This document shows positions 1 to 9,047 of a DNA stretch of 20,000 bases, one piece after another. Origin of the DNA: Sphaeroforma sirkka (lineage: Eukaryota > Opisthokonta > Ichthyosporea > Ichthyophonida). The notes under the pieces are model-generated. The model was not told the DNA's origin and ran no database searches. It saw only the letters and a list, made by a program, of their open reading frames with translations. The DNA lies in contig LUCW03000567.1 of NCBI GenBank assembly GCA_001586965.3, positions 22,501 to 42,500 on the forward strand. Reading direction: 5' to 3'. The first letter of the stretch is position 1. Each line of letters opens with the position of its first letter. A program made the translations under genes and the position numbers.

Positions 1-2261
1 GGTATGTGCGAGTTGTGTATAGGTGTCGTAGACGTCCAAGTATCTCCATACAAATATATATGCCCAAGTAAAGTGTCTTCATACACAGCTACATGCTGAT
101 TGTGTCCGTTTGTACCTCTGTGGTTGAGTCTTCTGTATACATTCGCTTGGTGTGCCATTTCTGCGACGAGGGCATGGTGAGATGTTATATAGTCGCTGCA
201 CATTGACATAACCTAGCGTGGAAACACCGACTACACAAGCTTCATCGTTGTTGAGACTTCGTAGTGCTGTGTTGCGCGATGAGTGCACTCCATGTGGTTG
301 TTCAGGGTCTGCTATACGAGACTGGCCATGTAGCGACCTGTTTCCGTGGGTCGGAAAACGTCCCAGATGCAAGTTTTCTGAGATAAGTAGATATTGTGTC
401 ATACTGGAAGGTGTTCATTCTCCCACGACGTCAAGTTGCCTCCTACCCTAGTATTTGCTAGGCCATATGCGGATGATGTGGGCGATATGTACTCAATGAA
501 TTTAAAAACAAGCTATAACCATGACACCATGTATCGAAAGCTGCTTATTAGCACATGTCTCTGCATCAACATCTGGTTTATTTTAGTCGAAAATAAAGTA
601 TGTGCGTCGCTGACCACTTTTGCAAATACTTCCAGGAGCACACCTCGTAGTCTCCAATGCACTAACCTGCGTCTCCGTGTCCGAGATAAGAGCATGAATA
701 GACTAGTGTACTTCGACACACATACGGGAGTGTATTCTCAGATTCTTACCACGACTTAATGTACAGGAGCTCGTATATGTGGGAACCTGCGCAAAAAGAC
801 ATATCTTTGAGCTGCAATTAGGCAAATGCACGTGTGAATTGTTTAACCTTATCCCAATCTTTTCTCAGGCAAGCCTACTCTGAGTGTCCTTCACTCATTA
901 CATATTCTTGGTCACCTTTAAGTAGGCGCGTCTTTGCATCTTCTCAAACGTTCCGTTTCTTTTCCATTCCATTCTCAGGATTTTTGGTGCAGAAATTGGC
1001 TTTGAAGGTGCTCCCAGCCGTATTCTGTTTTGTGAATGGAGTGGTAAAAGAAAGGTATGTTCAGAATCCATGTAATGTTAGTCGACTGGTAGTTTGCCTC
1101 ATATTTTTAGTTCACTCTCGCGGTTGTAGAGCTGCCTTGGTACGTGTATCATGTAAACAACCACCACGAATTGTTGTGGCGACGTAACTCTCAATGGCGT
1201 GATAAATATGACCATTTTTTGTAGTCTTGACCATTGTTGTCTCTTTAGTTGTGGTCTGTATCTGATAGTTTTTCTTCTACGTTGAAGAGTGTTGTAGCAA
1301 TTTTCCGTGGAAGATTGGTGTAGCTACGTAGCTCTTGATGGTGTGATAGCAATTCCTTTTTTTTTTGTAGCAATTATCATTGTTGTGTCTATATTTGGGG
1401 TCGGTATTTGGCAGTATTTGCTCTGCGGTTGGACGTTTAAGTCACACCTTTCAATCATTTTTTTTATGTCATGAGTACTCTTTACGTACTTGTTCATTGT
1501 ATAGCTAAAGTGTAGTTCCTCTATAGTGCAATGCACGTGTATTCTCGACCTGGTGTCCCATGCTATGCCACTATGGTTGAACTATCGTTTTCTAAAAAGA
1601 CAAATCAATGAAGATATCAATCAGCATTATACGTATGCATTCTCAACTGATGTTTCTCTGTACTCGACAGGATCGTTGGCTTCGACAGATTCAAAGGCGG
1701 GGACAACTTCAAGACTATGGAATTGGAGATGTTGTTGTTTGAATCCGGTATGTGTGGTGTTAGTGTTGCATACTGTTGTTCTCATACATAGTTCTAAACT
1801 GATATCTCCGTGTGTATAAGTAAGTGTATACCAATGACCATTCGTGAGATCATATGTTGTGCACTGCTTTTCTCTACACAGTTCTGAAGTGTATGTCCGT
1901 GTGTTGCGCACTGTTGTTCTCGTACATAGCTCTGAACGCATATCTCCGTTTGTGTATGTATGTATCCATATGAATGTACATAAGATTTTTAAATATATAT
2001 ATATACATATATACAAACTTATACAGATGTTATTATATGAATGCTGTAGGTATGTGTTTATATTATACTAAAGATGAATGGATGACCTGCTCACAGTGAC
2101 TTTTCGGTCTTGTGCAATTTAAATATATGCCTACGGAACACATAACAACTCCTTTGGCACAATTTGCAGGGGTGTTAACACGCGACAATGACAAGTCGTT
2201 CACTTCAGCGTATGTTTCTCGGCCGGCAAAAAACAAGAACGACTCCGACGATGAGTTCTAA
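1..2261 (+). CDS. TXNDC9: TXNDC9-like phosducin/thioredoxin-fold protein, 3' exons (partial gene)
   Basis: Three exons are visible: 979-1054, 1671-1747 and 2170-2261 (stop TAA 2259-2261). Each is bounded by AG and GTATGT. Phases fit: 979 opens with two bases, 1054 ends in phase 2, 1747 in phase 1, and the last exon restores the frame. The first exon reads FLVQKLALKVLPAVF, the cis-proline strand of a thioredoxin fold. The second reads IVGFDRFKGGDNF and then MELEMLLFESG, matching the VGF-x-D-LG-x-x-D-x-F-x-T-x-x-LE stretch of TXNDC9. The third ends in an acidic NDSDDEF tail, as in that family. TXNDC9 proteins bind the CCT chaperonin and tune actin and tubulin folding in the cytosol; that role is carried over from the family. 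The sequence opens G-GTATGTGCG, so base 1 may be the last base of the preceding exon: one base before GA would give GGA. The N-terminal half lies to the left. The related PDCL3 family fits less well. Confidence 0.82.
2..978 (+). other. Probable intron of the TXNDC9-like gene
   Basis: The stretch begins GTATGTGCG and ends in a pyrimidine-rich run before CAG at 976-978. No coding sequence of the thioredoxin fold was found in it on either strand. Short open frames here match nothing I recognise. If base 1 is exonic, this is one intron of about 977 bases. That reading rests on the donor motif and on phase agreement only. Confidence 0.5.
1171..1435 (+). repeat. Imperfect tandem duplication in an intron
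   Basis: Two diverged copies, about 1171-1300 and 1314-1435, lie in the intron between the 979-1054 and 1671-1747 exons. Shared landmarks in order are a GACGTAACTC/TACGTAGCTC block, ATGGCGTGATA/ATGGTGTGATA, a T-run followed by TTGTAG, then CATTGTTGTSTC. The period is about 143 bases. Confidence 0.6.
1763..1957 (+). repeat. Three-copy degenerate repeat in the last TXNDC9-like intron
   Basis: Copies lie at about 1763-1818, 1853-1903 and 1901-1957. Each follows the order GTTG-CACTGTTGTTCTC, then ACATAGTTCTGAA, then ATCTCCGTGTGT. The second and third abut, while the first is separated by about 35 bases. A TA-rich microsatellite follows at about 1990-2020. No coding function is apparent. Confidence 0.6.
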
Positions 2262-3359
2262 GTTTCGGTTGTGAATATCATAAGCGACAGAAAGTGGACT
2301 GGGGGACAAAACGGAATCGGAAGAAATAGTCAGAGAACTGAAAGTTATAGCCACCCGGCGGGCATAGATTGAGTAGATGAAATAGCACATATGAATTTGA
2401 GAGATTAAATCGCAAGAAGCACACAGTTCCGCAACTACCTCATGTGTATCGCGCACTGGGCGCTATTATACCATATACCTCCTTCTGTGCGGAGAGTTAC
2501 TTCCTCCTATTGCGCAGGCGGGTGCTGAGCACGAATAGAACCCATTACCCACGTAACAGATGAACCTTGCCGATTACGTCAAGTGGTGCATTTCTGGACA
2601 ACTCAAGCCAGTATCTACATTTTGGAAAGCTGGAAAGAATGCCAATCTTGCCAGGAGCAAGCAAAATTGGAATGTCTCATGCACTGAAAAGGTCTCTTTT
2701 CATTTATTAGCTGTATGTCATAAGTGTACATGATTAAAAAAACATGACCTGTCTGCTCGAAGTAACTTTCCGGTACTGTCGCGATTGTTGCTTTATCTGC
2801 TTCTGAGGGCTTGAGGATACAATTTCCAAATCAGCTGCAGTATCACGTGCTTTGTCTGCTACTCGTTTCTGGAGAAGTCTTTGGCGTGGTTTCGTTTGCT
2901 AGAAGTATGACTTTGCCTATTTTTTGAGATGCCCAGATAAAGTGATATTAAACAATGATCTCGGTCGAATATGAAGAGGAGTACCAGTTGTACACTCGAA
3001 TTCTTACATTTTGCGAGTCAACATCACAAAAGTCGTTTAGAAAATAGTAAATCTAGGTTCTGGCGATCGAGAGAATCATCGTATATGTTTTGTTAGCTGC
3101 AAATTTGAAGTAACTATTAGAATATCAGAGAAAAAGAATGGCTGAATAGAGATTTGTTTCTTAGTTTGTATCTGACTTCTGGATTTTTGCATTCATCCAG
3201 ATAGGAGGTATTTATTGAGTATTCTGTATGTACTCTAGAATATTTGTGTTTTTTTTTAACAAAATGCTTTCTGTTCGATGTTATCTTTCAGATAAAACAA
3301 AGGAAACCATTTTGTTGACAAAAAAAAGCAAACCACAAATTTAGAAAAAAAATCTACAC
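2262..3359. other. Intergenic stretch with no firm gene
   Basis: This lies between the TXNDC9-like stop and the left inverted repeat of the element. At 2562-2738 a short plus-strand frame of 58 codons is open, but the other plus frames are also open through much of it, so it is weak evidence. On the minus strand about 2745-2900 reads as a lysine/arginine/glutamine-rich frame without stops, preceded by a TTCTAG acceptor-like site. It could be a lone exon, but I recognise nothing in it. No RNA gene was seen. Confidence 0.4.
2741..2900 (-). other. Weak candidate exon, unrecognised
   Basis: Read on the minus strand, this gives about 54 codons without a stop, rich in Lys, Arg, Gln and Ser, with a helical stretch RVADKARDTAADLEI. 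It follows TTCTAG, which could be a splice acceptor. It ends near an AGACAG-GTCATG site that is a poor donor. No neighbouring exon, start or stop could be placed, so this may be chance. Confidence 0.2.
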
Positions 3360-3640
3360 TAGAATTAGAGAAAATCTTTCGGAATATAAGCCTCAAGACC
3401 GTCGGGGCCCAAAACACGTTTTTCTGATATTTTCTAATAATAGCATCAGAAAGTAAACAAACACACACACAAATACACACCTCACTTACAGTCACAGTGC
3501 TAGTATCGCTTCCTAACACGCATACGATGTAGGTCGTAGCACTGAATAGCCTAATTAGACTACGCTCTTTCCAGTGAGCGCATCCGATTTCTCATACGAC
3601 ACAATTAAGTTTCACTTTTTGCCATCAGAAGGCGAGATCA
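3360..3640 (+). repeat. Left inverted terminal repeat
   Basis: It pairs with 7790-8076 in reverse complement. Landmarks, outside in, are TTAGAGAAAA, TTTCGGAATATAAG, GTCGGGGCCCAAAACACG, an AC-rich microsatellite that differs in length, TAGTATCGCT, CTAACACGCATA, TAGCCTAATTAGACTACG, TTTCCAGTGAGC and CCATCAGAAGGCGAGATCA. Identity is roughly 85-90% by eye. The outer limit is fuzzy. Confidence 0.88.
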
Positions 3641-3652
3641 GCTTTGTACAGC

Positions 3653-4303
3653 ATGGGTGTCAAAGATCTTATGAGCTTCGTACGCCCGTATATGACTGAA
3701 CTAAATGGTAATGATGTATCGGGTAGTGTTGGAATTAATATGTCGTTTCTTATACACACCCATTTATCACTACATGCGAGAAGTATAGTGGTGTATGATG
3801 ACTGTGACTCCTTCTTGCTACACCTAGAGGGATGCCTGAATCTGATCATAGAGTGGGGAAGTTCCACGCACCCACCCATATGCGTGTTCGATGGACACCA
3901 CATTGCAGGGAAACTCGTTAACCGGAGTCGGTCTCTTACTCGTGAAAAGAAGTACGAACTCGTGAGGAAGTTTAAGGACAACAAAATGAGCAAAGAGGAT
4001 CTAGACAATTTTGATTTAGATGCAGCGTGTAGAGTATGCGTTGCTTCGCATAATCTTGTAGCTGCACGTTATACTATACGTTTATTTAGAAAGATGGGAA
4101 TACATTATATCTTGGCGCCGACAGAACTTAAACAGCAGCTGGTGCATTTGCAACGTATTGGCTTCATCAAGTACATACTCACTTACAATATAGATTACTT
4201 GGTAATAGGTGGTAACAACCTCATACTAGATTCACGATGGCGAAAGGGGGTGATGAATATCTTACATCTACCTACGGTGAAAGGGCACCTTTCAGATACA
4301 TAG
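3653..4303 (+). pseudogene. FEN1/XPG-like nuclease of the element, N-terminal and internal regions
   Basis: The family begins Met-Gly-Val/Ile, so the likely start is 3653 (MGVKDLMSF), although an in-frame ATG lies at 3644. An XPG-N region follows: the VFDGHHIAGK block near residue 85 matches the family's P-x-x-VFDG-x-x-P-x-K, and an arginine/lysine-rich helix comes after it. An XPG-I-like block follows near residues 145-185: a helix ending MGIHYILAPTEL, then IKYILTYNIDYLVIGG, which matches GI-x-x-x-x-APYEAEAQ and ITxDSDLLVFG. Family members cut flapped or branched DNA using two metal ions. Not every family acidic position is evident here, so activity is doubtful. It starts 12 bases inside the left terminal repeat. 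EXO1 and FEN1 look the closest cellular relatives; the poxvirus G5 type is a poorer match. Confidence 0.72.
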
Positions 4304-4348
4304 GAACAGTTTTGTGAGCGAAAACAAGTTGAGAAAGAATGCAACAAA

Positions 4349-4537
4349 GTGGAAGTCATCCACGAACAGTGCAGGAAACATGACTTCTTTTATGTTGTGC
4401 ATCTGTGTGTACGATTCGGTCAAAGTGATTATCGCGTACGCACCGGGGTTGGCCTTGAAAGACTGCCAAGTATACTATCAACCTGTATAGAAATACGGCC
4501 TTCGGTCAGTCTAAAATATCAAGATCAATTGAGATGA
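4349..4537 (+). pseudogene. Helix-3-turn-helix region of the XPG-like nuclease
   Basis: FFYVVHLCVRFGQSDYRV followed by TGVGLERLPSIL matches the FEN1/EXO1 pattern LC-x-LxGCDYLPxIxGIGxKxAxxLL, the helix-turn-helix that grips duplex DNA. It lies just downstream of the nuclease core and clearly belongs to the same family. The copy as a whole is treated as broken. The C-terminal PCNA-binding tail typical of FEN1 was not found. Confidence 0.6.
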
Positions 4538-5217
4538 TACATTGGTTTTTATTTGTATTTTAAATAATTTAGTACAAGCTCTTTTTCCAATATTTCCAAA
4601 GTGTTCTAAATTCACTTTGATGGCTCCAATAGCCTGAGTATATGGTATGACTCATCTACTTGGACCTATTTGAGACATTAGTAGATGTAGGATATTATAA
4701 ACTAAATTTTATAATATCCGAACTACTACTTATAGATTTTGGTCCTCCCGCCAATCTCCAAAATCCAATAAGTCTTTTTCTTTTTTTAACTTTTCTTCAG
4801 ATGGAACTTTATTTATATCAGCTAATGTATTAACGTGACTTACGTTATTATGTCTATTTACAAATTAGGCAAGTGGTCATGAACACTTAGTACTTCTAGT
4901 GAAAATTATTCAATAAAGAACAGCTAGAGGTACGCCCTGTGTGATCGAGGATATTTAGGCTCTTAACAAGAGGCAGTCCCGATCATTCTTACACAAGCTA
5001 CCATTGCTAAATCCTAACTGACTAAATTGTATTTTAGTTTAATATAGTTTGAAACCTAGTAATTTCCATCGAAGTTTGCAACTGTATAATAACCAAACCG
5101 TCAATGAGAGTTACGAGTGTTGAAAGAGCTATATCAGGTGGATTAAATGTTCTTTGGGCAGCCTATATATGATCTTAAATTAGAGAAGTTTGTATCATTC
5201 ATACATAATGTACCTGC
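4538..5217. other. AT-rich noncoding gap inside the element
   Basis: No coding frame is supported on either strand. The stretch is clearly richer in A and T than the flanking frames and holds a perfect 12-bp hairpin at 4690-4719. It could be a nested insertion that moved in between the nuclease and the SAP gene, but no matching ends were found. Confidence 0.45.
4678..4732. repeat. Perfect 12-bp hairpin with extended arms
   Basis: GGATATTATAAA at 4690-4701 pairs with TTTATAATATCC at 4708-4719 across a 6-base loop. Flanking AGTAG and CTACT segments extend the pairing imperfectly to about 4678-4732. It may be the core of a foldback element or a transcript end; the sequence does not decide. Confidence 0.6.
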
Positions 5218-5284
5218 ATGGAAACTAGAAAGATTAAAGAGCAGTGGGTTTCCAGAAACAGATTTGTTATGACTTGGTATAGTC

Positions 5285-5608
5285 ATGACAAACCCACGTG
5301 TTGCTACCAGATGGACTTATCCTCTCAACCCAATAGCTCGAAACCCTCACCATACTTACCATGGACGAGAGAATCTGAGACGGCACCGTATGATAGGGAG
5401 CATGCGACTAAGTGATCTAAGACGGCATGCTATATCTATCGGATTTACATTATCTAAAGGTACCAACCGTGCAGAGCTTGTGCAACGATTAAACGTTCAT
5501 GATAGCAGTAGACAAAGTGCGTTGCATGATTCATCTGAAGTTTGTGAGGATCCAACTGAACTACTCAATGATTGCGTCAGCCGCCAGAAGACACTCTTCC
5601 CGCATTAA
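5285..5608 (+). pseudogene. SAP-domain region of an element protein
   Basis: Residues 40-72 (MRLSDLRRHAISIGFTLSK, then TNRAELVQRL) match the SAP motif: a helix with L-x-x-L-x-x-x, a turn with G, then K/N-x-x-L-x-x-RL. SAP domains bind AT-rich or scaffold DNA and occur in DNA-repair and transposon proteins. The flanks are unrecognised. The start at 5285 is the first ATG of the frame and may not be the original one. An association with the nuclease gene upstream is plausible from position only. Confidence 0.55.
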
Positions 5609-5716
5609 GAGATCTTACATTGGATTGAATACACACAAGCCACATTTAAACACGAGAAAGTTGATATTGAATCGTGGGTTATCGCAGAGTACTTCAAAAA
5701 ACACAAGGCGTTTACC

Positions 5717-6220
5717 GTGCCCTCGACGGTACAACAAGAAAGGAGAACGGTGACACTCACAGCTGCATTAGGTAATCCTATAGCAGAAAATAGCTCTGAG
5801 GATAATTTATTCTATTTCTACGTTGGTGCAAGCGTTGGGCGCTCCATGACCAAAACAGGCATGGATGTGTTGCTAAAAATACAAGTATGTGTAGATCCTA
5901 TGACAAATGAACGCGTAGCTGTAGTCATTGAACATGCAGAGTGCATGTTACCAGTGAAGGCCTTGAGAACAGCTACTAGAAAGAAAGGTTTGCGACCATG
6001 CTATTATAGGTATAGCTGTGTGCACGTGAGAGCTGCGCTGGAGAGAATGTTTGAAATCAGATCCAAGAAAAGCACTGACGGGGAAAATACGTGGCGGTTT
6101 AGGGAAAGAATAGCCACAATTGATGCGAATGAACCGTTCTCGAATTTTTTACGAGACTTTCACGACATTGCTGATCAGGATATTCAATCTGCAGCGGCAC
6201 ATACATGCTACTATATCTAG
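5717..6220 (+). pseudogene. Unrecognised element protein region downstream of the SAP domain
   Basis: This frame of 167 codons is not one I recognise. It has a hydrophobic stretch LFYFYVGASVG, a block VCVDPMTNERVAVVIEHAEC that reads like alternating strands, a basic segment RTATRKKG, and a cysteine/tyrosine-rich CYYRYSCVHV. Its codon use and lack of low-complexity sequence suggest a real protein. It lies about 110 bases beyond the SAP-domain frame on the same strand and could be part of the same gene. No catalytic motif was found. Confidence 0.5.
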
Positions 6221-6223
6221 TAA

Positions 6224-6412
6224 ATGATACCTATGTGTCTCAGACCACAACCAATAGATATAGCAGAGGAAAGCGAGCTTAGAGAGCTATTGCTAGAATA
6301 CAGGAGATTAAGATTGAATAATGAGACCAAAACTATGCGAGATAGAAGCTTGAAGATAGATATCATTCTACTGTTCAATCGAGAAGGAAATAAATTGCAG
6401 GGGAATCAATGA
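6224..6412 (+). pseudogene. Small charged frame, possible coiled coil
   Basis: The frame has 62 codons and starts four bases after the preceding frame ends. Residues 14-45 are a run of Glu, Arg and Leu (ESELRELLLEYRRLRL), a likely amphipathic helix. It could be a separate small protein or a remnant of a longer one. Function is unknown. Confidence 0.35.
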
Positions 6413-6736
6413 TGTTTCATAATCATTCGTATTTATTCAAGCCTTAGAATTCTGTCACAATACCATCTCCATTTCCGGGTATATTCGCTCTGGATTTTGA
6501 TCATCTCTCTTCTTCATTTTAGTATCACGCTTTGACATTGCAACTTGCCAGTTTTGGCTTCGTGGTTTTAGATTCACAAAGCCACGTACACACTGAGCTT
6601 CTTTGTCCGCCAAAACTATCTTAGATGCTGTTATATACCTTTATTTTGTGTGAAAGGTAGCATAATTCTCCTGCTCTTCCATTGAGCGTTTAATATTGCT
6701 CTCGCGCGCTACGTTGCGATCGGCAACAGTAAGTTT
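6413..6736. other. Convergent gap between plus and minus genes of the element
   Basis: About 320 bases separate the last plus-strand frame from the end of the minus-strand frame. No gene is supported. Both transcripts would have to end in or near here. Confidence 0.4.
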
Positions 6737-7740
6737 TCACTCAAAGTCGATTTGGTTGTTCTGTTTTTTTTTTCTCGGGGTCACAACGCAAAAATTATTC
6801 CTTTCCAATTCATACCTATCCGTTAGACCTTTATCATGCATGTATAGAACTGCTATCGTATCACTTTTGAGCATAGCACCATATCTCATGAACGAGTGTA
6901 TACCATTGTCGGTGGCAGCGCCTGGGAAGCCAGGAGATACGTGGCAGATGTACGATGCTGTATCAGTGATGACGTTATGCTTCATTGTTTCATGTTTTCT
7001 ATAATCGGAATGTGATGCGACATGCAATGATGGGCACTGCGCATACAGATCTTCCACTATTCGCTCTGTGGCATCTCCTATATAGTTAATCATCTTAAAT
7101 AATTGTTCTACTAGCTCAAAGCGTTTCTCCCCAAGGCCTTTGAAACATTTGCTGTCACTATCTCTGCAAGTGTTTATGAATGCTGATGGCTTATGTGTTA
7201 TCACGGCTGTCTGTTCCAGTGTGACCATCTGAAGTTCATGAACAGTACAATGGAATGGTGTTATTTCAGTGTTTCTTCCACTGCTCGTAGCTGTGAGTAT
7301 TCCATTATTACGTAAGAACTGCATGCAAGCTCGGTTAGAAGGTGTAGTTGTAGATCTAGACATTATTTTCGGTTGTAAGTGAACTGGAGTAAACGACGGC
7401 ATAGCCCCCCGCCCTGCACAACTTGAAGTATATTCCGATCTGCGTTCCATTGATGCATCAGTTTGGGCATAGCGTTAGGTCCGGCGTGTATGCTATTACC
7501 TCTATTCACTAGTTGCTGTAAGGGGAAGTGTCGAGCGTTGATAAATGCATTATTATGTAACGCTCGGCGCTTGGCCATAGCTTTCTGCCATGTATTCGTT
7601 CCCGTGTGGTTGTAATATTTTTATCCATCGAAGCGCAATGGCATCATACAGTGGTAGTCTAATCTTGCGAGCAGTACGATTTAAACATCCTTTCAGTTCA
7701 CATATACAGCTCTGCTTGAACGCTTTCTCTTTCTGTAAAC
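6737..7740 (-). pseudogene. Unrecognised inward-reading gene at the right end of the element
   Basis: The largest open piece, 6737-7450, gives 237 codons. Further protein-like sequence on the same strand runs up toward about 7740, close to the right terminal repeat, so the original gene was longer and is broken. I do not recognise the family. Visible traits are a His/Leu/Gln-rich middle (CTVHELQMVTLEQTAVITHK), helices around RFELVEQLFKMINYIGDATE, a cysteine-containing CPSLHVASHSDYRKHE segment, and a lysine-rich tail. The upstream part contains CICELKGC, which could be a small metal-binding knuckle. Being the largest unassigned gene of the element, it is the best place to look for a diverged transposase, but no DDE or tyrosine-recombinase motif is evident. 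Confidence 0.5.
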
Positions 7741-7789
7741 CTGATGATATTTAGATAAAAGTAGTTCGCTACGTGATCGGAGCGCAAAG

Positions 7790-8076
7790 TGATCTCGCCT
7801 TCTGATGGCAAAAAAGTGGGTCTTAATTGCATCGTATGAGAAATCCGATGTGCTCACTGGAAAGAACGTAGTCTAATTAGGCTATACAGTGCTCCGACCC
7901 ACATCTTATGCGTGTTAGGTAGCGATACTAACGCTGTGACTGTAGGTGAGGTGTGTTGTAGGTGTATTGATGTGTGTATTTGTGTGTTTTTTACTTTTCT
8001 TAGAAAATGTCAGAAAAAACGTGTTTTGGGCCCCGACTGTCTTGAGACTTATATTCCGAAAGGTTTTCTCTAATCC
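7790..8076 (-). repeat. Right inverted terminal repeat
   Basis: This is the reverse-complement partner of 3360-3640, with the same landmarks in mirrored order from TGATCTCGCCTTCTGATGG to CTCTAATCC. Differences are mostly scattered substitutions plus the length of the AC/GT microsatellite. Divergence of this size between two ends that normally match suggests an old insertion. Confidence 0.88.
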
Positions 8077-8334
8077 TTTTCATTTGTTTTTGTTTCTAAA
8101 CAATACAAAAGAAACAAGGAAGGGAATCAAAGAAATTTCAAATTAGGAATGTAGGATGGAGGTAATTTTTATATATATGTAATTTGCTTTATTGTTTGTA
8201 TACATAGAAACAATTGATTGATCAGTAGTATTAACTTTATCCTGCGTAGCTCTCACTCCTCTCAGCCGCTCACTGTGGATCAGTGATTCACAGGAACTGT
8301 GTGCATTCCAATTGGCAATTTGGCAATTCCTACA

Positions 8335-8375
8335 CGCTCTAAAGAGTACTGACTACTCTTTCTTTTCCTAGAGCG
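8335..8375. other. Two-stage stem-loop
   Basis: AAAGAGTA (8341-8348) pairs perfectly with TACTCTTT (8354-8361) across a 5-base loop. The adjoining CGCTCT (8335-8340) can pair with AGAGCG (8370-8375), leaving an 8-base bulge. It may be a small structured RNA or chance. Confidence 0.45.
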
Positions 8376-8500
8376 AGAGGGAATTAGTTAGGTAACTACG
8401 ATATTGGACAATGGCATTTATTATTATTTATTTTAGTATGTAAAAGATTACGTTTTGGAAACAAAAAAAAAATGAAACTGACTGTTCACTGAAAGTGAGT

Positions 8501-8545
8501 AGAAGGCCACAGCATAGCCTTCTAAAATACAGAAGGCGGCTATGG
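8501..8545. other. Overlapping imperfect inverted repeats
   Basis: AGAAGGC (8501-8507) pairs with GCCTTCT (8517-8523). The segment CATAGCCTTCT can also pair with the following AGAAGGCGGCTATG, apart from a three-base insert. The two pairings are mutually exclusive. Confidence 0.35.
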
Positions 8546-9047
8546 CTAGTAGAGAGTTGGCTACAGCCTACATATGATATAAGACTATGAATAAACCGAT
8601 CTGCACTGTATTTAACTTTTCTTTTATTAACTCATGGAGCACTGTATGTCAACAGTTATAGACCTCTTCGAAACGAACTAAATCCAATACAGGTATGCAT
8701 GTGTGTAACAGCAAAATTTGGGAACCCCCTTTTTCGGCTTTTCCCTGAAACCCGCACATTCCTTAGTCCTCATCTGACTTGACTGCGACCTTTTGCACCA
8801 AACATCTGTGACCCTTTGATAGTGGATGCAGAGTACCTTCAAAATAAATCATATGGTTGACATGGAGTTTTTACCTTTTTATCAGGTATTTATTCCTTAA
8901 TTTGGTATGACGTTCTGATGTGAATGCAGGATGCCAAAATCCTATCTTTAGAGTATTTAATTGTCGTGATACAGCATCATATTCCACACAACAGCGGCAC
9001 ACACAAAAGCGAACTGTTGTTTTGCAAACATCACCAAATTTTCCATT

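Larger units (their letters stand above)
3360..8076. mobile_element. Unclassified element with ~280 bp inverted terminal repeats, FEN1/XPG-like nuclease and SAP protein
   Basis: The body is bounded by inverted repeats at about 3360-3640 and 7790-8076. Inside are a plus-strand FEN1/XPG-like nuclease, a plus-strand protein with a SAP domain, a small charged plus-strand frame, and an unrecognised minus-strand gene reading inward from the right end. Transcription is therefore convergent, and each repeat sits just upstream of a gene, so the repeats may carry promoters (inference). Academ transposons of the X lineage are known to carry an XPG-type nuclease, which makes that superfamily the first candidate. 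I see no DDE transposase, recombinase, reverse transcriptase, DNA polymerase, packaging ATPase or capsid signature. The genes are interrupted in about half a dozen places, so this copy looks dead. Outer ends and target-site duplication could not be fixed; weak similarity may extend 20-40 bases beyond the limits given. Confidence 0.75.
8077..9047. other. Noncoding stretch between the element and the peroxidase
   Basis: No gene is supported on either strand. It contains stem-loops at 8335-8375 and 8501-8545, a TA-rich tract near 8170, and an A-run near 8465. The last hundred bases should hold the old peroxidase promoter, but no clear element was picked out. Confidence 0.45.

Noticed and set aside
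79-402. Minus-strand frame of 107 codons near the left edge
   Set aside because: No recognisable motif, overlaps an open plus frame, and lies in the inferred intron of the TXNDC9-like gene.
394-759. YADD tetrapeptide in an open frame, reminiscent of a reverse transcriptase active site
   Set aside because: No other reverse-transcriptase motif lies before or after it, and the stretch is most likely intron.
2562-2738. Short plus-strand frame of 58 codons between the host gene and the element
   Set aside because: The other plus frames are also open over much of it and nothing in it is recognised, so it is not listed as a gene.
3256-3519. Minus-strand frame matched by a similar plus-strand frame at 7946-8146
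   Set aside because: The similarity is that of the inverted terminal repeats. Both frames are rich in low-complexity sequence and neither looks coding.
3644-6412. Stop-codon reassignment as the reason for interrupted frames in the element
   Set aside because: The host genes here use CAA and CAG for Gln, end in TAA and TGA, and run through ten and three exons without in-frame TAA, TAG or TGA. The standard code fits, and the element is simply decayed.
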